Shown here piece by piece: positions 9,150 to 18,950 of a stretch of 64,000 nucleotides of DNA (positions within the stretch are counted from its first letter, which is position 1; the number at the start of each line of letters is the position of its first letter). The notes below the pieces were generated by a model. The model was given only the letters and a program-made list of their open reading frames with translations, ran no database searches and had not been told where the DNA came from. The stretch is taken from NCBI RefSeq assembly GCF_003316845.1, contig NZ_QMIK01000008.1:62001-126000 (forward strand), in the 5' to 3' direction. A program made the position numbers and the translations under genes. The DNA comes from Cognataquiflexum aquatile. GTDB lineage: Bacteria > Bacteroidota > Bacteroidia > Cytophagales > Cyclobacteriaceae.

Positions 9150-11207
9150 TTAATCCTCTGTTTCTTTCACTTTGACAGGCTCTTTTTCTTCGGTATGTTC
9201 TGCTTTGCCATTTCCGTTTTCCTCCACCTTTGGTGCAGCAGGATCCTTTTTATCTACCTTTTTGGTATAAGCCTCATAGGTAGTTTCCTTTGCAAATGGC
9301 CTTTTTCCGATCAGGTTTTCCAAATCAGATTGGAAGAGAATTTCTTTTTCAAGTAACTCTTTGGCCAATGTTTCAAGTTCCTCTTTTTTGCCACGAAGCA
9401 ACGTTTTGGTACGCTCATAGGCTGAAGCCACCAACTTCCTAACTTCCTCATCGATGGTTTCGGCGGTGGTTTCTGAATACGGCTTGGTCATTCTGTAATC
9501 AGCGGATTTGCTGTCATAGAACGAAACGTTACCAATCTTGTCATTCATGCCATACACAGATACCATAGAATAAGCCATTTTGGTAACCCTCTCCAAGTCG
9601 CTCAAGGCTCCTGTGGAGATTTTGCTGAAGATGATTTCTTCCGCTGCCCTGCCACCGAGGGTCATACACATTTCATCTATCAATTGCTCAGTCTGATAAA
9701 GGAACTGCTCTTTTGGAAGGTATTGGGCATAACCCAATGCCGCGATTCCCCGGGGTACAATACTTACTTTGACCAATGGATCTGCATGTTCCAAAAACCA
9801 TCCAGCCACAGCGTGACCGGCTTCATGGTAGGCAACAATTTTCTTTTCCTCAGGAGAAATAATTTTATTTTTCTTTTCAAGACCACCGATGACTCTGTCA
9901 ATGGCATCTTGGAAGTCCTGCATATCTACCGCTGTCTTGCTTCTTCTCGCTGCGATTAGAGCGGCTTCATTACATACGTTTGCGATTTCAGCACCTGCAA
10001 AACCCGGTGTTTGGGCGGCAAGTTTTTTAGGATCGATGTCATCACCGGTTTTGATAGGGGCAAGGTGAACTTTGAAAATAGCTTCCCTTCCCACAATATC
10101 CGGCTTGTCTATACTGATCTGTCTGTCAAATCTTCCAGGTCTCAATAGTGCACTGTCCAACACGTCAGGTCTGTTGGTCGCAGCTAGGACGATTACGCCC
10201 GAGTCAGTACCAAAACCATCCATTTCAACAAGGAGTGAGTTTAGCGTATTTTCTCTTTCGTCATTGGACCCCGGCATTTGGCCTTTTCCTCTCGATCTAC
10301 CGATGGCGTCTATTTCATCAATGAAGATGATACAAGGTGCTTTTTCTTTGGCTTGCTTAAACAAATCCCTTACCCTTGCTGCACCTACACCGACAAACAT
10401 CTCCACAAAGTCAGAACCTGACAGGGTAAAGAATGGCACACCTGCCTCACCGGCTACGGCTTTGGCCAACAAAGTTTTACCTGTTCCCGGAGGTCCTACC
10501 AGCAATGCACCTTTTGGGATTTTACCGCCTAGTTTGGTAAATTTTCCCGGGTTTTTAAGGAATTCTACAATTTCCTGAATTTCTTCTTTTGCTTCATCCA
10601 ATCCTGCCACGTTGTCAAAAGTGATTTTGACTTTGTTTTCAGCATCGAAAAGTTGGGCTTTTGATTTCCCCACATTGAATATCTGTCCGCCCGGACCACT
10701 TGGTCCTGACATCCTTCTCATCATGATCCAGAAGAACACAAAAAGAATGATCAAGAAGCCAAAGCTACCGAACCAGTTGGACCAGCTTTCTTCATTTTTT
10801 ACACTGTATCCTATGCGTTGTGCTTCAGGCACCTTGCTTTCCAATTCTTCAAAATCCTTTTCGAATTTTTCCGCACTGGCCACTTCTATTGAATAATGAG
10901 GACCTGTGGGATTAAAGAACGGGCTATTTGCCTCAAGCTCGCTTTTGTATTTTTCATTTTGAAGCGCGGTTTCCTTCAGGGTCACATCGATCCTGTTTTG
11001 GTTTCTGATGATCATAACCTTGGCCACGTCACTGGCTAGATAGATGTCTTCAAACCGGCTTTTTGTAATGTTGATTACTGTATTTCTCTGGTTGAACCAG
11101 GTGATCCCTACAAGCACAATCACAGCAGTAACAATCAGCCAAAGCTGAAAATTAGGCTTGTCAGGTGCCTTGGGCATGAAATTTTTACTCTTCTTGATAT
11201 CAGCCAT
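9150..11207 (-). CDS. ftsH: ATP-dependent zinc metalloprotease FtsH
   Basis: 685 residues from the ATG at 11207 ([10 protein letters not shown]); an ATG five codons upstream is also possible. Two membrane segments (about 20-40 and 150-168) flank a periplasmic domain. The AAA+ module follows with Walker A GPPGTGKT near residue 236, Walker [13 protein letters not shown] and the arginine-finger region RPGRFDRQ. The M41 protease site [10 protein letters not shown] is near residue 459. FtsH degrades unassembled membrane proteins and regulatory proteins at the inner membrane. It is downstream of rsfS in the same direction and ends at a clear terminator. The acidic, Lys/Glu-rich C-terminal tail is typical of the phylum. 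Confidence 0.97.
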   Translation of the reverse strand: MADIKKSKNFMPKAPDKPNFQLWLIVTAVIVLVGITWFNQRNTVINITKSRFEDIYLASDVAKVMIIRNQNRIDVTLKETALQNEKYKSELEANSPFFNPTGPHYSIEVASAEKFEKDFEELESKVPEAQRIGYSVKNEESWSNWFGSFGFLIILFVFFWIMMRRMSGPSGPGGQIFNVGKSKAQLFDAENKVKITFDNVAGLDEAKEEIQEIVEFLKNPGKFTKLGGKIPKGALLVGPPGTGKTLLAKAVAGEAGVPFFTLSGSDFVEMFVGVGAARVRDLFKQAKEKAPCIIFIDEIDAIGRSRGKGQMPGSNDERENTLNSLLVEMDGFGTDSGVIVLAATNRPDVLDSALLRPGRFDRQISIDKPDIVGREAIFKVHLAPIKTGDDIDPKKLAAQTPGFAGAEIANVCNEAALIAARRSKTAVDMQDFQDAIDRVIGGLEKKNKIISPEEKKIVAYHEAGHAVAGWFLEHADPLVKVSIVPRGIAALGYAQYLPKEQFLYQTEQLIDEMCMTLGGRAAEEIIFSKISTGALSDLERVTKMAYSMVSVYGMNDKIGNVSFYDSKSADYRMTKPYSETTAETIDEEVRKLVASAYERTKTLLRGKKEELETLAKELLEKEILFQSDLENLIGKRPFAKETTYEAYTKKVDKKDPAAPKVEENGNGKAEHTEEKEPVKVKETED

Positions 11208-11266
11208 TATTTTTTGTTTCAAACTTTTTGTAAAACGATTTTAGATACTTAAGGTTCAAACTACTC

Positions 11267-11617
11267 TCAAGAATCTATTCTTTTGACTTTGGCATCTCCC
11301 CACAATTCTTCCAGACCGTAGAATTCTCTTTGTTCTTTGAGAAATATATGAGCCACTACATTGACATAATCCATCAATATCCACTGTTTATTTTGTCTTC
11401 CCTCATTCCTCCAAGGTTTTTCTTTGAAATTTTGGGTGACTTCTTCCACTGAGTCGGAAATTGCTTCGATTTGTGTATCAGAGTTCCCTGAGCAGACAAC
11501 AAAAAAATCAGTGAAAGCATTCTTTACACCTCTTAAATCCATCACTACAATATTGGAAGCCTTTTTTTCCTGCATTCCCTTTACGATTATTTTGCTCAGC
11601 GCTTCTGCTGTCATCAT
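11267..11617 (-). CDS. rsfS: Ribosome silencing factor RsfS (Iojap)
   Basis: 116 residues covering the whole RsfS/DUF143 fold, with the motifs DFFVVCSGNSDTQIEAISDSV, WILMDYVNVVAHIF and REFYGLEELWGDA. RsfS binds uL14 on the 50S subunit and blocks subunit joining in starvation. It precedes ftsH by about 60 bases, an order seen widely in Bacteroidota, and diverges from birA across an 87-base spacer that must hold both promoters. Confidence 0.95.
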   Translation of the reverse strand: MMTAEALSKIIVKGMQEKKASNIVVMDLRGVKNAFTDFFVVCSGNSDTQIEAISDSVEEVTQNFKEKPWRNEGRQNKQWILMDYVNVVAHIFLKEQREFYGLEELWGDAKVKRIDS

Positions 11618-11704
11618 TTATTTAAAGTAATTTTGCAAATAAAATTTTCTAAAGGTGAAGAGCCAACAAATTTCTTCATTGCTTTCCAAATTAGCTAATT
11701 TGAG

Positions 11705-12460
11705 ATGTATAAAATCCTTGCCAATACCGTATTTCTTGGTAAAGATGTGATTTACCTGACAGAGTGTCACTCAACCAATGATGAAGCCCTTGAAAGATTA
11801 CGCAGGCGGGAAATAGCGGAGGGCAGTATCGTCATTACTGACCACCAAACCAAGGGAAGGGGACAGAGAGGCAGTACATGGCAATCTGATAGTGGACAGA
11901 ATCTCACCTTCTCACTTTTGCTCCAACCTAATTTCCTCGCGCCTTCCGAACAATTTTTCCTCAATATGATTATCAGTTTGGCAGTGGTTGAGTTGCTTTC
12001 TGACTATGCCGCTGATCTGAAAATCAAGTGGCCAAATGACATTGTCCATCAGACTGATGGAAAATTAGGAGGGATTTTGATTGAAAATATCATCAACCAA
12101 AAAGGGATAGAACATGCAGTTGTCGGGGTAGGTTTGAACATCAACCAAACGGAATTCAAATTACCAAGAGTAACTTCGCTTGTGCTGCTCGCAGGTCAAC
12201 AGCAGGACAGGTGGGAGATTTTCAAGTTGTTGATTGCAAAAATCGAAAAGAGGTACATGTCCTTGAAAAGAGGTGAGTTAAATAAAATCAAGTCAGATTA
12301 CCTGGCAAATTTATACAGGTTGGGAGAATGGTTTTCCTATGATGACGGCGGAGTATTTGAGGGGAAGATTACCGGAATCGACGAGTACGGGAAATTAGCA
12401 ATTGAAAAAAGGAATGGGATGGTTTGCTGTTACGGACTGAAAGAAGTCGTTTTCTTGTAG
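11705..12460 (+). CDS. birA: Biotin--[acetyl-CoA-carboxylase] ligase
   Basis: 251 residues with the biotin-ligase motifs ECHSTNDEA, the biotinyl-AMP loop KGRGQRGSTW, KWPNDI and GKLGGILIEN, plus a C-terminal SH3-like domain. It lacks the N-terminal DNA-binding domain of E. coli BirA, so it is the monofunctional type and not a repressor. It attaches biotin to the carrier protein of acetyl-CoA carboxylase. It is divergent from rsfS, a recurrent order in this phylum. Confidence 0.95.
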   Translation: MYKILANTVFLGKDVIYLTECHSTNDEALERLRRREIAEGSIVITDHQTKGRGQRGSTWQSDSGQNLTFSLLLQPNFLAPSEQFFLNMIISLAVVELLSDYAADLKIKWPNDIVHQTDGKLGGILIENIINQKGIEHAVVGVGLNINQTEFKLPRVTSLVLLAGQQQDRWEIFKLLIAKIEKRYMSLKRGELNKIKSDYLANLYRLGEWFSYDDGGVFEGKITGIDEYGKLAIEKRNGMVCCYGLKEVVFL

Positions 12461-12492
12461 CAGGCAAATTTTATTTTGGGCACAAAAAACCC

Positions 12493-12500
12493 TAACTTTG
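12493..12500 (+). promoter_or_regulatory. Bacteroidota -7 element for ahcY (TAACTTTG)
   Basis: A perfect TAnnTTTG box 40 bases before the ahcY ATG at 12541. The nearest TTTG upstream (12475-12478) is only 14 bases away, shorter than usual, so the -33 box is uncertain. Confidence 0.5.
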
Positions 12501-12540
12501 CATTTTCAAATTGAAATTCAATTCATTAAATAATCATACT

Positions 12541-13860
12541 ATGTCTGAAATCAAATCAGAAAAATTTGTCCAGTTCAAGGTGAAAGACATTTCCCTTGCA
12601 GCTTGGGGAAGAAAAGAAATTAAATTGGCGGAAGCCGAAATGCCCGGCTTGATGGCCATCAGAGAAGAATATGGCCCTTCTCAGCCTTTGAAAGGCGCTA
12701 GAATCGCGGGATGTCTGCACATGACTATTCAGACAGCGGTTTTGATCGAGACTTTGACCGCCTTGGGCGCTGAGGTTACTTGGTCTTCCTGCAATATTTT
12801 TTCGACCCAGGACCATGCCGCTGCTGCAATCGCCGCAGCGGGGATTTCTGTTTATGCCTGGAAAGGCATGACTGCTGAGGAATTTGATTGGTGCATTGAG
12901 CAGACCATTTTCTTCGGCGAAGATAAAAAACCATTGAATATGATCCTGGATGACGGTGGTGACCTTACCAACATGGTATTGGACAACTATCCTGAATTGG
13001 TAGCCGGAATCAAAGGACTTTCTGAAGAAACCACCACTGGGGTCCACAGGCTTTATGAAAGAATGAAGAACGGTACCCTTCCCATGCCTGCAATCAATGT
13101 CAACGATTCTGTTACCAAGTCCAAGTTTGACAACAAATATGGCTGCAAGGAATCTTTGGTAGATGCTATCAGAAGGGCAACTGACATCATGATGGCAGGA
13201 AAAGTCGCTGTAGTAGCAGGTTATGGTGATGTTGGAAAAGGTTCTGCGGCTTCACTGAAAGGTGCCGGAGCAAGGGTGATCGTCACTGAAATCGATCCGA
13301 TATGTGCTTTGCAGGCTGCAATGGACGGTTTTGCCGTGAAGAAAATGGCAGATGCTGTGAAGGAGGCTGATATCGTAGTCACTGCTACAGGCAATAAGGA
13401 CATCATTACGAAAGAACATTTTCTTTCAATGAAAGACAAAGCCATTGTTTGTAACATCGGCCACTTTGACAATGAAATCGACATGGCTTGGTTGAACAAA
13501 AACTATGGTCATACCAAAGATGTCATCAAACCACAGGTGGATCTTTACACTTTGGAAGGAAAAGAGATCCTCATCCTTGCTGAAGGAAGATTGGTGAACC
13601 TTGGCTGTGCAACAGGTCATCCTTCTTTTGTGATGTCCAATTCATTCAGCAATCAGACTTTGGCGCAACTCGAACTTTGGATGAATACAGATCAGTATGA
13701 GCCGGGTGTCTATGTATTGCCAAAGCATCTTGACGAAAAAGTAGCAGCTTTGCACTTATCCAAATTGGGTGTGGAACTTGATGTTTTATCCGCAGATCAG
13801 GCAGCTTACATCGGTGTAACCGAAAATGGGCCGTTCAAACCTGAATATTATAGGTATTGA
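12541..13860 (+). CDS. ahcY: Adenosylhomocysteinase
   Basis: 439 residues from the ATG at 12541 ([10 protein letters not shown]). An in-frame ATG at 12511 would add ten low-complexity residues between promoter and gene. Signatures include [31 protein letters not shown], the NAD-binding [10 protein letters not shown] and the C-terminal KPEYYRY. It hydrolyses S-adenosylhomocysteine to adenosine and homocysteine in the methyl cycle. Promoter and terminator on either side make it monocistronic. Confidence 0.98.
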   Translation: MSEIKSEKFVQFKVKDISLAAWGRKEIKLAEAEMPGLMAIREEYGPSQPLKGARIAGCLHMTIQTAVLIETLTALGAEVTWSSCNIFSTQDHAAAAIAAAGISVYAWKGMTAEEFDWCIEQTIFFGEDKKPLNMILDDGGDLTNMVLDNYPELVAGIKGLSEETTTGVHRLYERMKNGTLPMPAINVNDSVTKSKFDNKYGCKESLVDAIRRATDIMMAGKVAVVAGYGDVGKGSAASLKGAGARVIVTEIDPICALQAAMDGFAVKKMADAVKEADIVVTATGNKDIITKEHFLSMKDKAIVCNIGHFDNEIDMAWLNKNYGHTKDVIKPQVDLYTLEGKEILILAEGRLVNLGCATGHPSFVMSNSFSNQTLAQLELWMNTDQYEPGVYVLPKHLDEKVAALHLSKLGVELDVLSADQAAYIGVTENGPFKPEYYRY

Positions 13861-13880
13861 TTTGTTTCGAAATTTTATAA

Positions 13881-13913
13881 AAAAGCCTTCAGGAGAGATT
13901 CTGAAGGCTTTTT
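13881..13913. terminator. Bidirectional terminator between ahcY and the convergent lipoprotein gene
   Basis: AAAAGCCTTCAG (13881-13892) pairs perfectly with CTGAAGGCTTTT (13901-13912) around an 8-base loop, with A-rich and T-rich flanks so it can work on both strands. Confidence 0.8.
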
Positions 13914-13959
13914 ATTTTGCTATCGGAGTAATCATGGGCTAAAAGTCAAAAAAAGAAAC

Positions 13960-14778
13960 TCATTCGGTGAGTCTGAAAACCATCAAACGGCCATCTTCCA
14001 AAGTAATGGTGGCAATAGAATTACATTGATTTTCTAAAGTATAGACCATTCTGTGGTTGGTAGCTTGGGTTTCGTTTCTGAATATTTGCCAGTTTTCAGC
14101 TCCTTGGGTGGGTAGCAGGAACCCATCCTCGATGCAGTCTACAAAATAATTTTTTGCGGTTGATTGTGTCATTTTGATTGGCCTTCCTGCAATATTTCTC
14201 CCTTCCAATCCACCTGTACTTGAAAAACCTGTCAATATTCCATTTTGTATTCCCAATTCGTGGGTAAAATCCCCGTTTATTCGGGAAGAGGAGTTATTTC
14301 CATCTATGACAAAAAGATCTTGGAAAGATTCTGTTCTCCTGTTTGGATTGAGCAGACTGTTTACTTTCTTAAAATCCCTGGTTCCTTCGATTTTCATTCC
14401 CCTGACAGTATAATCCTCATATTCAACTTTGACGATGGATTCCAATACAGTTTTGGAAATATAGTGTAAATGGATTTTTCCGGATCTTGGCACATAAAGA
14501 CTGTTGACACATTCTTTCTTCACCGAAAAGGCCAAGGTCACTTTCTTATTGTTTTCGTCAATGGTGACATCAGGACAACCCGGTATCGCAAGGCTCTCCG
14601 AAAGACGGAAATAGTCGATGGAATGAAAAGGGAAAATAAGGGATTCTTCGAGAGAAAGAGAGATGTTGAAAATCTCATTTCCCTCAAATTGGAGGTCTGT
14701 TTGGATGTCCTTGTCAATATCCCCAAAGCAAGAAGTCATCAGAATCAAAAGGACTAGAAAAAAGCCGGCGTTTTTCAT
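13960..14778 (-). CDS. Lipoprotein of unknown function
   Basis: 272 residues with a lipoprotein signal (FFLVLLILMTSC, lipid-modified Cys17). The mature part contains few motifs: paired cysteines (about Cys68 and Cys90, and two late ones) that could form disulfides, and a C-terminal segment ending LEDGRLMVFRLTE. I do not recognise a family. Asp and Gly follow the Cys (CFGD), which does not by itself decide inner or outer membrane in this phylum. It has its own strong promoter and is convergent with ahcY. Confidence 0.75.
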   Translation of the reverse strand: MKNAGFFLVLLILMTSCFGDIDKDIQTDLQFEGNEIFNISLSLEESLIFPFHSIDYFRLSESLAIPGCPDVTIDENNKKVTLAFSVKKECVNSLYVPRSGKIHLHYISKTVLESIVKVEYEDYTVRGMKIEGTRDFKKVNSLLNPNRRTESFQDLFVIDGNNSSSRINGDFTHELGIQNGILTGFSSTGGLEGRNIAGRPIKMTQSTAKNYFVDCIEDGFLLPTQGAENWQIFRNETQATNHRMVYTLENQCNSIATITLEDGRLMVFRLTE

Positions 14779-14794
14779 TGGACAGGATTTTTTG

Positions 14795-14824
14795 CAAAGC
14801 TAACTCCATTGTTTTGTTTACAAA
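14795..14824 (-). promoter_or_regulatory. Bacteroidota promoter (TTTG-N18-TAGCTTTG)
   Basis: On the minus strand TTTG (14821-14824) and TAGCTTTG (14795-14802) are 18 bases apart, ending 16 bases before the lipoprotein ATG. This is a full match to the phylum consensus, with the same spacing as the slyD promoter. Confidence 0.65.
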
Positions 14825-14905
14825 ATGATGGGAGGAAGAAGGGCGTAGCTCTTTTTTATAGAGGTACAATTCCCTATCTTCAACGGTCATTAATCCCAAA
14901 ATAAT

Positions 14906-15778
14906 ATGTCTTATACAGAAGGAATGCTTAAAGATGGCGCTTTGAAAGGAAAAACCATCCTCGTGACCGGAGGCGGTACAGGCCTTGGAAAATCCATGGG
15001 GCTTTATTTTTTGAAACTCGGAGCCAACCTTATTATTACAAGCAGAAAATTGGATGTTCTCCAAAACACTGCCAAAGAAATGGAATCCGCTACTGGCGGA
15101 AAAGTCCTGCCACTAGCATGTGATGTGAGAGAAATCGATCAGGTCGAAAAAATGTGGGCTGACGCTGTCGCCCATTTCGGAAAAGTGGATGTTGTGCTCA
15201 ACAATGCCGCCGGCAATTTCATCAGTCCCACCGAAAGACTTTCTTCCAATGCTTTCAACACTGTCCTTGATATTGTGCTCAAAGGAACTTCCAATGTGAC
15301 TTTGACAGCGGGAAAATATTGGATCAAAGAAAAGCAGGCCGGAACATTCCTGAATATTGTAACCACCTATGCTTGGACAGGATCGGGATATGTAGTCCCA
15401 AGTGCTGCTGCAAAAGCAGGGGTTTTGGCGATGACCCGATCTCTTGCAGTGGAATGGGCAAAATACAAAATCAGATCCAATGCCATTGCACCGGGGCCAT
15501 TTCCTACAGAAGGAGCTTGGAGTAGGTTGCTTCCGGGAGATTTGGTAAAGAAATTTGACCCTGCCAAAAAAGTACCTGTCGGAAGGGTAGGAGACCATCA
15601 GGAGCTTGCCAATATTGCCGCTTATCTCGTTTCGGATTTTTCATCCTATGTCAATGGCGAAGTCATCACCATCGATGGAGGAGAATGGCTGATGGGAGCA
15701 GGTGAATTCAATAACTTAGACGCCATCCCCCAAGAATTGTGGGACATGATGGAAGCCTCAAGAGGAAAAAAAGGATGA
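14906..15778 (+). CDS. SDR-family oxidoreductase, 2,4-dienoyl-CoA reductase-like
   Basis: 290 residues. The Rossmann start TGGGTGLG (21-28), NNAAGNF, the central SNVTLTAGKYW region and the closing IDGGEWLMGAG are those of the classical-SDR branch that includes peroxisomal and bacterial 2,4-dienoyl-CoA reductases (NNAAGNF is characteristic). The usual YxxxK is replaced by a sequence with Lys (PSAAAKAG), as in that branch. Likely NADPH-dependent, acting in unsaturated fatty-acid degradation. It is followed by a 9-bp hairpin overlapping its stop codon (15778-15799). Confidence 0.85.
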   Translation: MSYTEGMLKDGALKGKTILVTGGGTGLGKSMGLYFLKLGANLIITSRKLDVLQNTAKEMESATGGKVLPLACDVREIDQVEKMWADAVAHFGKVDVVLNNAAGNFISPTERLSSNAFNTVLDIVLKGTSNVTLTAGKYWIKEKQAGTFLNIVTTYAWTGSGYVVPSAAAKAGVLAMTRSLAVEWAKYKIRSNAIAPGPFPTEGAWSRLLPGDLVKKFDPAKKVPVGRVGDHQELANIAAYLVSDFSSYVNGEVITIDGGEWLMGAGEFNNLDAIPQELWDMMEASRGKKG

Positions 15779-15840
15779 GCCCCAAAGTGATTTGGGGCTA
15801 TCTGAAAGCAAAGTGGAAAATTAGGAACATGTAAAAGCAA

Positions 15841-15864
15841 AAAACACCCTGAATTGGGTGTTTT
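15841..15864. terminator. Bidirectional terminator
   Basis: AAAACACCC pairs with GGGTGTTTT around a 6-base loop and is followed by more T residues. It lies between two convergent genes. Confidence 0.75.
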
Positions 15865-15877
15865 TTGTTTTATTCAA

Positions 15878-16402
15878 TTACTTATCCTCCCTAAAAACCG
15901 GTGCTTTCTTGAAAGGAATCAGCATGGTATTGTCCCAACTTGCCAAAACCTTATTGACATTTCCGTCATCAAGGGAAGTGGTTTCAATGATATACCACCT
16001 GGTATTTTTTTCTGTTCCGACGACAATGATATGGCCTTCAGTAATGACCTTGCCTCCGGGAACTTTCGAAACCGTAGTTACAGGCACGATGGCATGGGTT
16101 TCCTCACCGGTTTCTGTCAATTGGGTATGTGGTTTACTTTTGAATTCCTGCAACACAAACCCCTTTTTCCTTTGGGTTTCATGGATCAGTTCCAAGGCTT
16201 TGATGACGTTTTCCGATCCTCCTGCTTTTTCGACTACGTCAGGATATGTAAATCCCAAAAGTGTCTGGTAATCATCGCACATTTTGGCACTGTAGTAGGC
16301 TTTTGCTGCTTCCTGGATGTCAAATTCGATCTGAGCATGGGTTTGGAAACTGAAAAAAAGACATAGTAATAGCGTGCTGCTTTTTTGGATTGATTTTTTC
16401 AT
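15878..16402 (-). CDS. Exported protein of unknown function
   Basis: 174 residues from the ATG at 16402. An upstream ATG at 16468 would put 22 extra residues before a clear signal peptide (KKSIQKSSTLLLCLFFSF, cleaved near THA-Q), so I prefer the shorter form. The mature part has YYSAKMCDDYQTLLGFTYPDVVEKAGG, and later GGKVITEGHIIVVGTEKNTRWYIIET with W-D near the end. The layout (helical start, curved sheet of alternating hydrophobics) suggests an NTF2-like/DUF4440-type fold, which is a guess. No partner is evident. Confidence 0.7.
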   Translation of the reverse strand: MKKSIQKSSTLLLCLFFSFQTHAQIEFDIQEAAKAYYSAKMCDDYQTLLGFTYPDVVEKAGGSENVIKALELIHETQRKKGFVLQEFKSKPHTQLTETGEETHAIVPVTTVSKVPGGKVITEGHIIVVGTEKNTRWYIIETTSLDDGNVNKVLASWDNTMLIPFKKAPVFREDK

Positions 16403-16484
16403 GAGATAGATAAACTTAGGGTGACAGGCGAAGTTATCTAAAACTAAGAATAGCCCAAACATCTGCAATGATTTTTTTTAATAA

Positions 16485-17438
16485 TTACAGGCAAGCCACC
16501 ATATAGTACAAAGGAAATCCTAAAGTGATGTTGAATGGAAAAGTAATTGCCAAGGCCATCGGGAGGAAAATTCCCGGATTGGCTTTTGGAACGGCGATTT
16601 TCATGGCAGCGGGAACGGCGATGTAAGAGGCAGATGCAGCCAAAATGGCAAACATGAACCTGTCTCCGATTTCAGCGGTAATAAATCCGCTCAGGTAAGC
16701 TACCAAACAACCGTTGATCAGGGGAACCAACACCGCAAACACCGCAGTAAATTTTCCTGAGTCAAAAAAGTCCTTTAATTTTTTTCCGCTTGTAATCCCC
16801 ATATCCAAAAGGAAAATCGACAAGAAACCTTTGAAAATATCGGTGGTGAATGGCTTGATTCCTTCTGCTTCCTTTTCACTTGCCAAAAAACCGATCACAA
16901 GACTCCCCAAAATGAGCAAAACAGAACCGTTGGTAAAGGAATGACTCACTACTTTCCGCATTTTCATGGCATTGGTTTCACCAAAGGATTTTACCAAAAG
17001 GACGCCTATAATAATAGCAGGCGCTTCCATCAAGGCCATAATCGCAACCATATGTCCGCTAAAAGGCTGTTGTTGGATTTCAAGAAATGATACCGCGGTC
17101 ACAAATGTCACTGCCGAAACCGACCCGTAAGCAGCCGCAATTGCGCCGGAGTTTTCGATACTCAGTTTCCTTTTCAAAATAAAAAAAGTATAAAGCGGGA
17201 TCAGACTTGCGGCAGTAATCCCAAATAGGACAGCCCAAACTATACCCATATTGAACTCCGAGTGGGCAAGTTCTTGCCCACCCTTGAATCCAATGGCAAA
17301 TAATAGGTATAGGGAGATAAATTTGGAGGAATTTTGGGGGATTTCAAGATCACTTTTGACCCTGACTGCGATGATCCCCAAAACAAAAAACAACAATGCG
17401 GGATTGGTGAAATTGTCAATCAATAATTGAAGATTCAT
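16485..17438 (-). CDS. sbtA: Sodium-dependent bicarbonate transport family permease (SbtA)
   Basis: 317 residues, about ten membrane segments, matching the DUF897/SbtA family: NPALLFFVLGIIAVRVKSDL at the start, LLFAIGFKGGQEL, AAAYGSVSAVTFVTA, and a second half with FLLDMGITSGKK and AAPAAMK-like AASASYIAVPAAMKIAVP. SbtA imports bicarbonate with sodium in cyanobacteria; many heterotrophs have homologues for anaplerotic carbon supply. It overlaps the upstream 162-residue gene by 4 bases, and both diverge from a LysR regulator. The cyanobacterial SbtB (PII-like) partner is absent; the 162-residue protein takes its place in the operon. Confidence 0.88.
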   Translation of the reverse strand: MNLQLLIDNFTNPALLFFVLGIIAVRVKSDLEIPQNSSKFISLYLLFAIGFKGGQELAHSEFNMGIVWAVLFGITAASLIPLYTFFILKRKLSIENSGAIAAAYGSVSAVTFVTAVSFLEIQQQPFSGHMVAIMALMEAPAIIIGVLLVKSFGETNAMKMRKVVSHSFTNGSVLLILGSLVIGFLASEKEAEGIKPFTTDIFKGFLSIFLLDMGITSGKKLKDFFDSGKFTAVFAVLVPLINGCLVAYLSGFITAEIGDRFMFAILAASASYIAVPAAMKIAVPKANPGIFLPMALAITFPFNITLGFPLYYMVACL

Positions 17439-17923
17439 AACTTCTGAAATGCCATTGTTAGATCAAATTGAATTGATTTTCTTTTCGATATTTGGGAAAG
17501 AAGGCCCTGCAAGGCAATTTTGTTTTCTATGATGAGGGAGGATAATCTTGGATGCTGAAGAATCAGGTTGGCTTGATGCTTCATGTGGAATAGTGCAAGT
17601 GAAGCGATTTTATTCGGCTCTTGGACGATTTCACTGTGGTTTTCTTTAAATATGGAGGATAAAAATTGATTTTGACCGGATCCAAAAGTAACTTCATCGT
17701 CCACAACCGACCTGAGAAACGGGGATTCAATATCATGGACATGAAAGATTTCGGTGATGTCCTCTTGGAGAAGAAGGTGGATCAGAGAGTCAGCATAAGC
17801 CATGTTGTGGAAGTCAAAAACAGAACCCAATGCAGTCAAAAAAAATGATTCATTCCCAAACCTTTCTTTTAGATAAATCTCCCCGTGAATCAGCGGGCAG
17901 AGTAAAAAGAGTTTTTTTGACAT
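17435..17923 (-). CDS. Unknown protein coupled to SbtA
   Basis: 162 residues, no signal peptide or membrane segment. ATGA overlap with sbtA implies a stoichiometric or functional partner. The stretch FFLTALGSVFD...AYADSLIHLLLQ, ITEIFHVHDIESPFLRSVV recalls the core layout of beta-carbonic anhydrases (alternating strand, helix, then a His loop), but the Cys/His zinc ligands are not in recognisable places, so I do not assign that family. A His-rich surface is visible (HNM, HVHD, HSE, HMKHQ, HPR). Candidate roles are a carbonic-anhydrase-like or regulatory subunit. Confidence 0.75.
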   Translation of the reverse strand: MSKKLFLLCPLIHGEIYLKERFGNESFFLTALGSVFDFHNMAYADSLIHLLLQEDITEIFHVHDIESPFLRSVVDDEVTFGSGQNQFLSSIFKENHSEIVQEPNKIASLALFHMKHQANLILQHPRLSSLIIENKIALQGLLSQISKRKSIQFDLTMAFQKL

Positions 17924-18018
17924 ATTTCTTTTTGAATTTTTGAAACCTTTTGCAAAAATCCCGAGTATATATCATATATTTTTATTTATATTTATAATAA
18001 AATACATTAAAATAATTT

Positions 18019-18933
18019 ATGCATTATACACTCCACCAATTACAGGTTTTTCTTAAGGTTTCTCAGACCGAAAGCATCACCAAAGCAGCAGAGGAACTCC
18101 ATCTTACCCAGCCGGCGGTTTCTATTCAGCTCAAGAATTTTCAAGATCAATTTGAAATTCCTTTGACCGAAGTGGTCGGAAGGAAGCTTTATGTGACGGA
18201 CTTTGGTAAGGAAATAGCCATTGCCGCCGAGCGGATAGTCGATCAGGTCAATGCCATAAATTACAAGACGATGGCATTTAAAGGCCAACTTACAGGGAGA
18301 TTGAAAATCTCTGTGGTTTCAACCGGAAAATATGTGATGCCGTATTTTCTAGGCGACTTTATCCGAAAAAATCCGGGTATTGAACTCAAACTCGACGTGA
18401 CCAACAAAGCCATGGTGGTCAACAGTTTGGACGAAAATGAAATTGATTTTGCGCTTGTTTCCATTTTGCCTGAGGCACTTCAGATTGAAACTGTTGAATT
18501 GATGGAAAACAAACTGCTTTTGGTTGCTGGAAAAGATTTTGAAATTCCGGGTCCTGCCTCAGGAAAACAGATTTTCGAACATTTAACATTGATTTACAGA
18601 GAAGTAGGATCAGGTACACGACTGACGATGGAGCGGTATCTCCGAAGTAACAACGTCCCTGTAACCAAAAAACTCGAACTGACCTCCAATGAAGCTGTCA
18701 AACAGGCAGTCATTGCAGGTTTGGGTTGCTCGATCATGCCGCTTATCGGGATCAAAAACGAACTCAAAAACGGCGATTTAAAGATCATACCGGTGGATGG
18801 GCTTCCGATCGTGACGAATTGGAATCTCATTTATCTCAAAAATAAAAAATTCTCCCCGGTCGCTGAGTCCTATCTTGAGTATATCAAAGAAGAGAAAAAC
18901 AGGATTATGAAAGAGAATTTTGATTGGATTTGA
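18019..18933 (+). CDS. LysR-family transcriptional regulator
   Basis: 304 residues. The N-terminal winged helix is clear (QLQVFLKVSQTESITKAAEELHLTQPAVSIQLKNF), followed by a substrate-binding domain (LKISVVSTGKYVMPYFLGDF and on to the conserved GLGCSIMPLIG). It diverges from the sbtA operon across a 95-base, extremely AT-rich spacer containing overlapping ATA/TAT dyads, the expected place for its operator. CmpR/CbbR are LysR proteins that control carbon uptake in autotrophs, which makes control of sbtA a natural guess. Confidence 0.92.
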   Translation: MHYTLHQLQVFLKVSQTESITKAAEELHLTQPAVSIQLKNFQDQFEIPLTEVVGRKLYVTDFGKEIAIAAERIVDQVNAINYKTMAFKGQLTGRLKISVVSTGKYVMPYFLGDFIRKNPGIELKLDVTNKAMVVNSLDENEIDFALVSILPEALQIETVELMENKLLLVAGKDFEIPGPASGKQIFEHLTLIYREVGSGTRLTMERYLRSNNVPVTKKLELTSNEAVKQAVIAGLGCSIMPLIGIKNELKNGDLKIIPVDGLPIVTNWNLIYLKNKKFSPVAESYLEYIKEEKNRIMKENFDWI

Positions 18934-18950
18934 TTTTCGTGGAGTATGAA

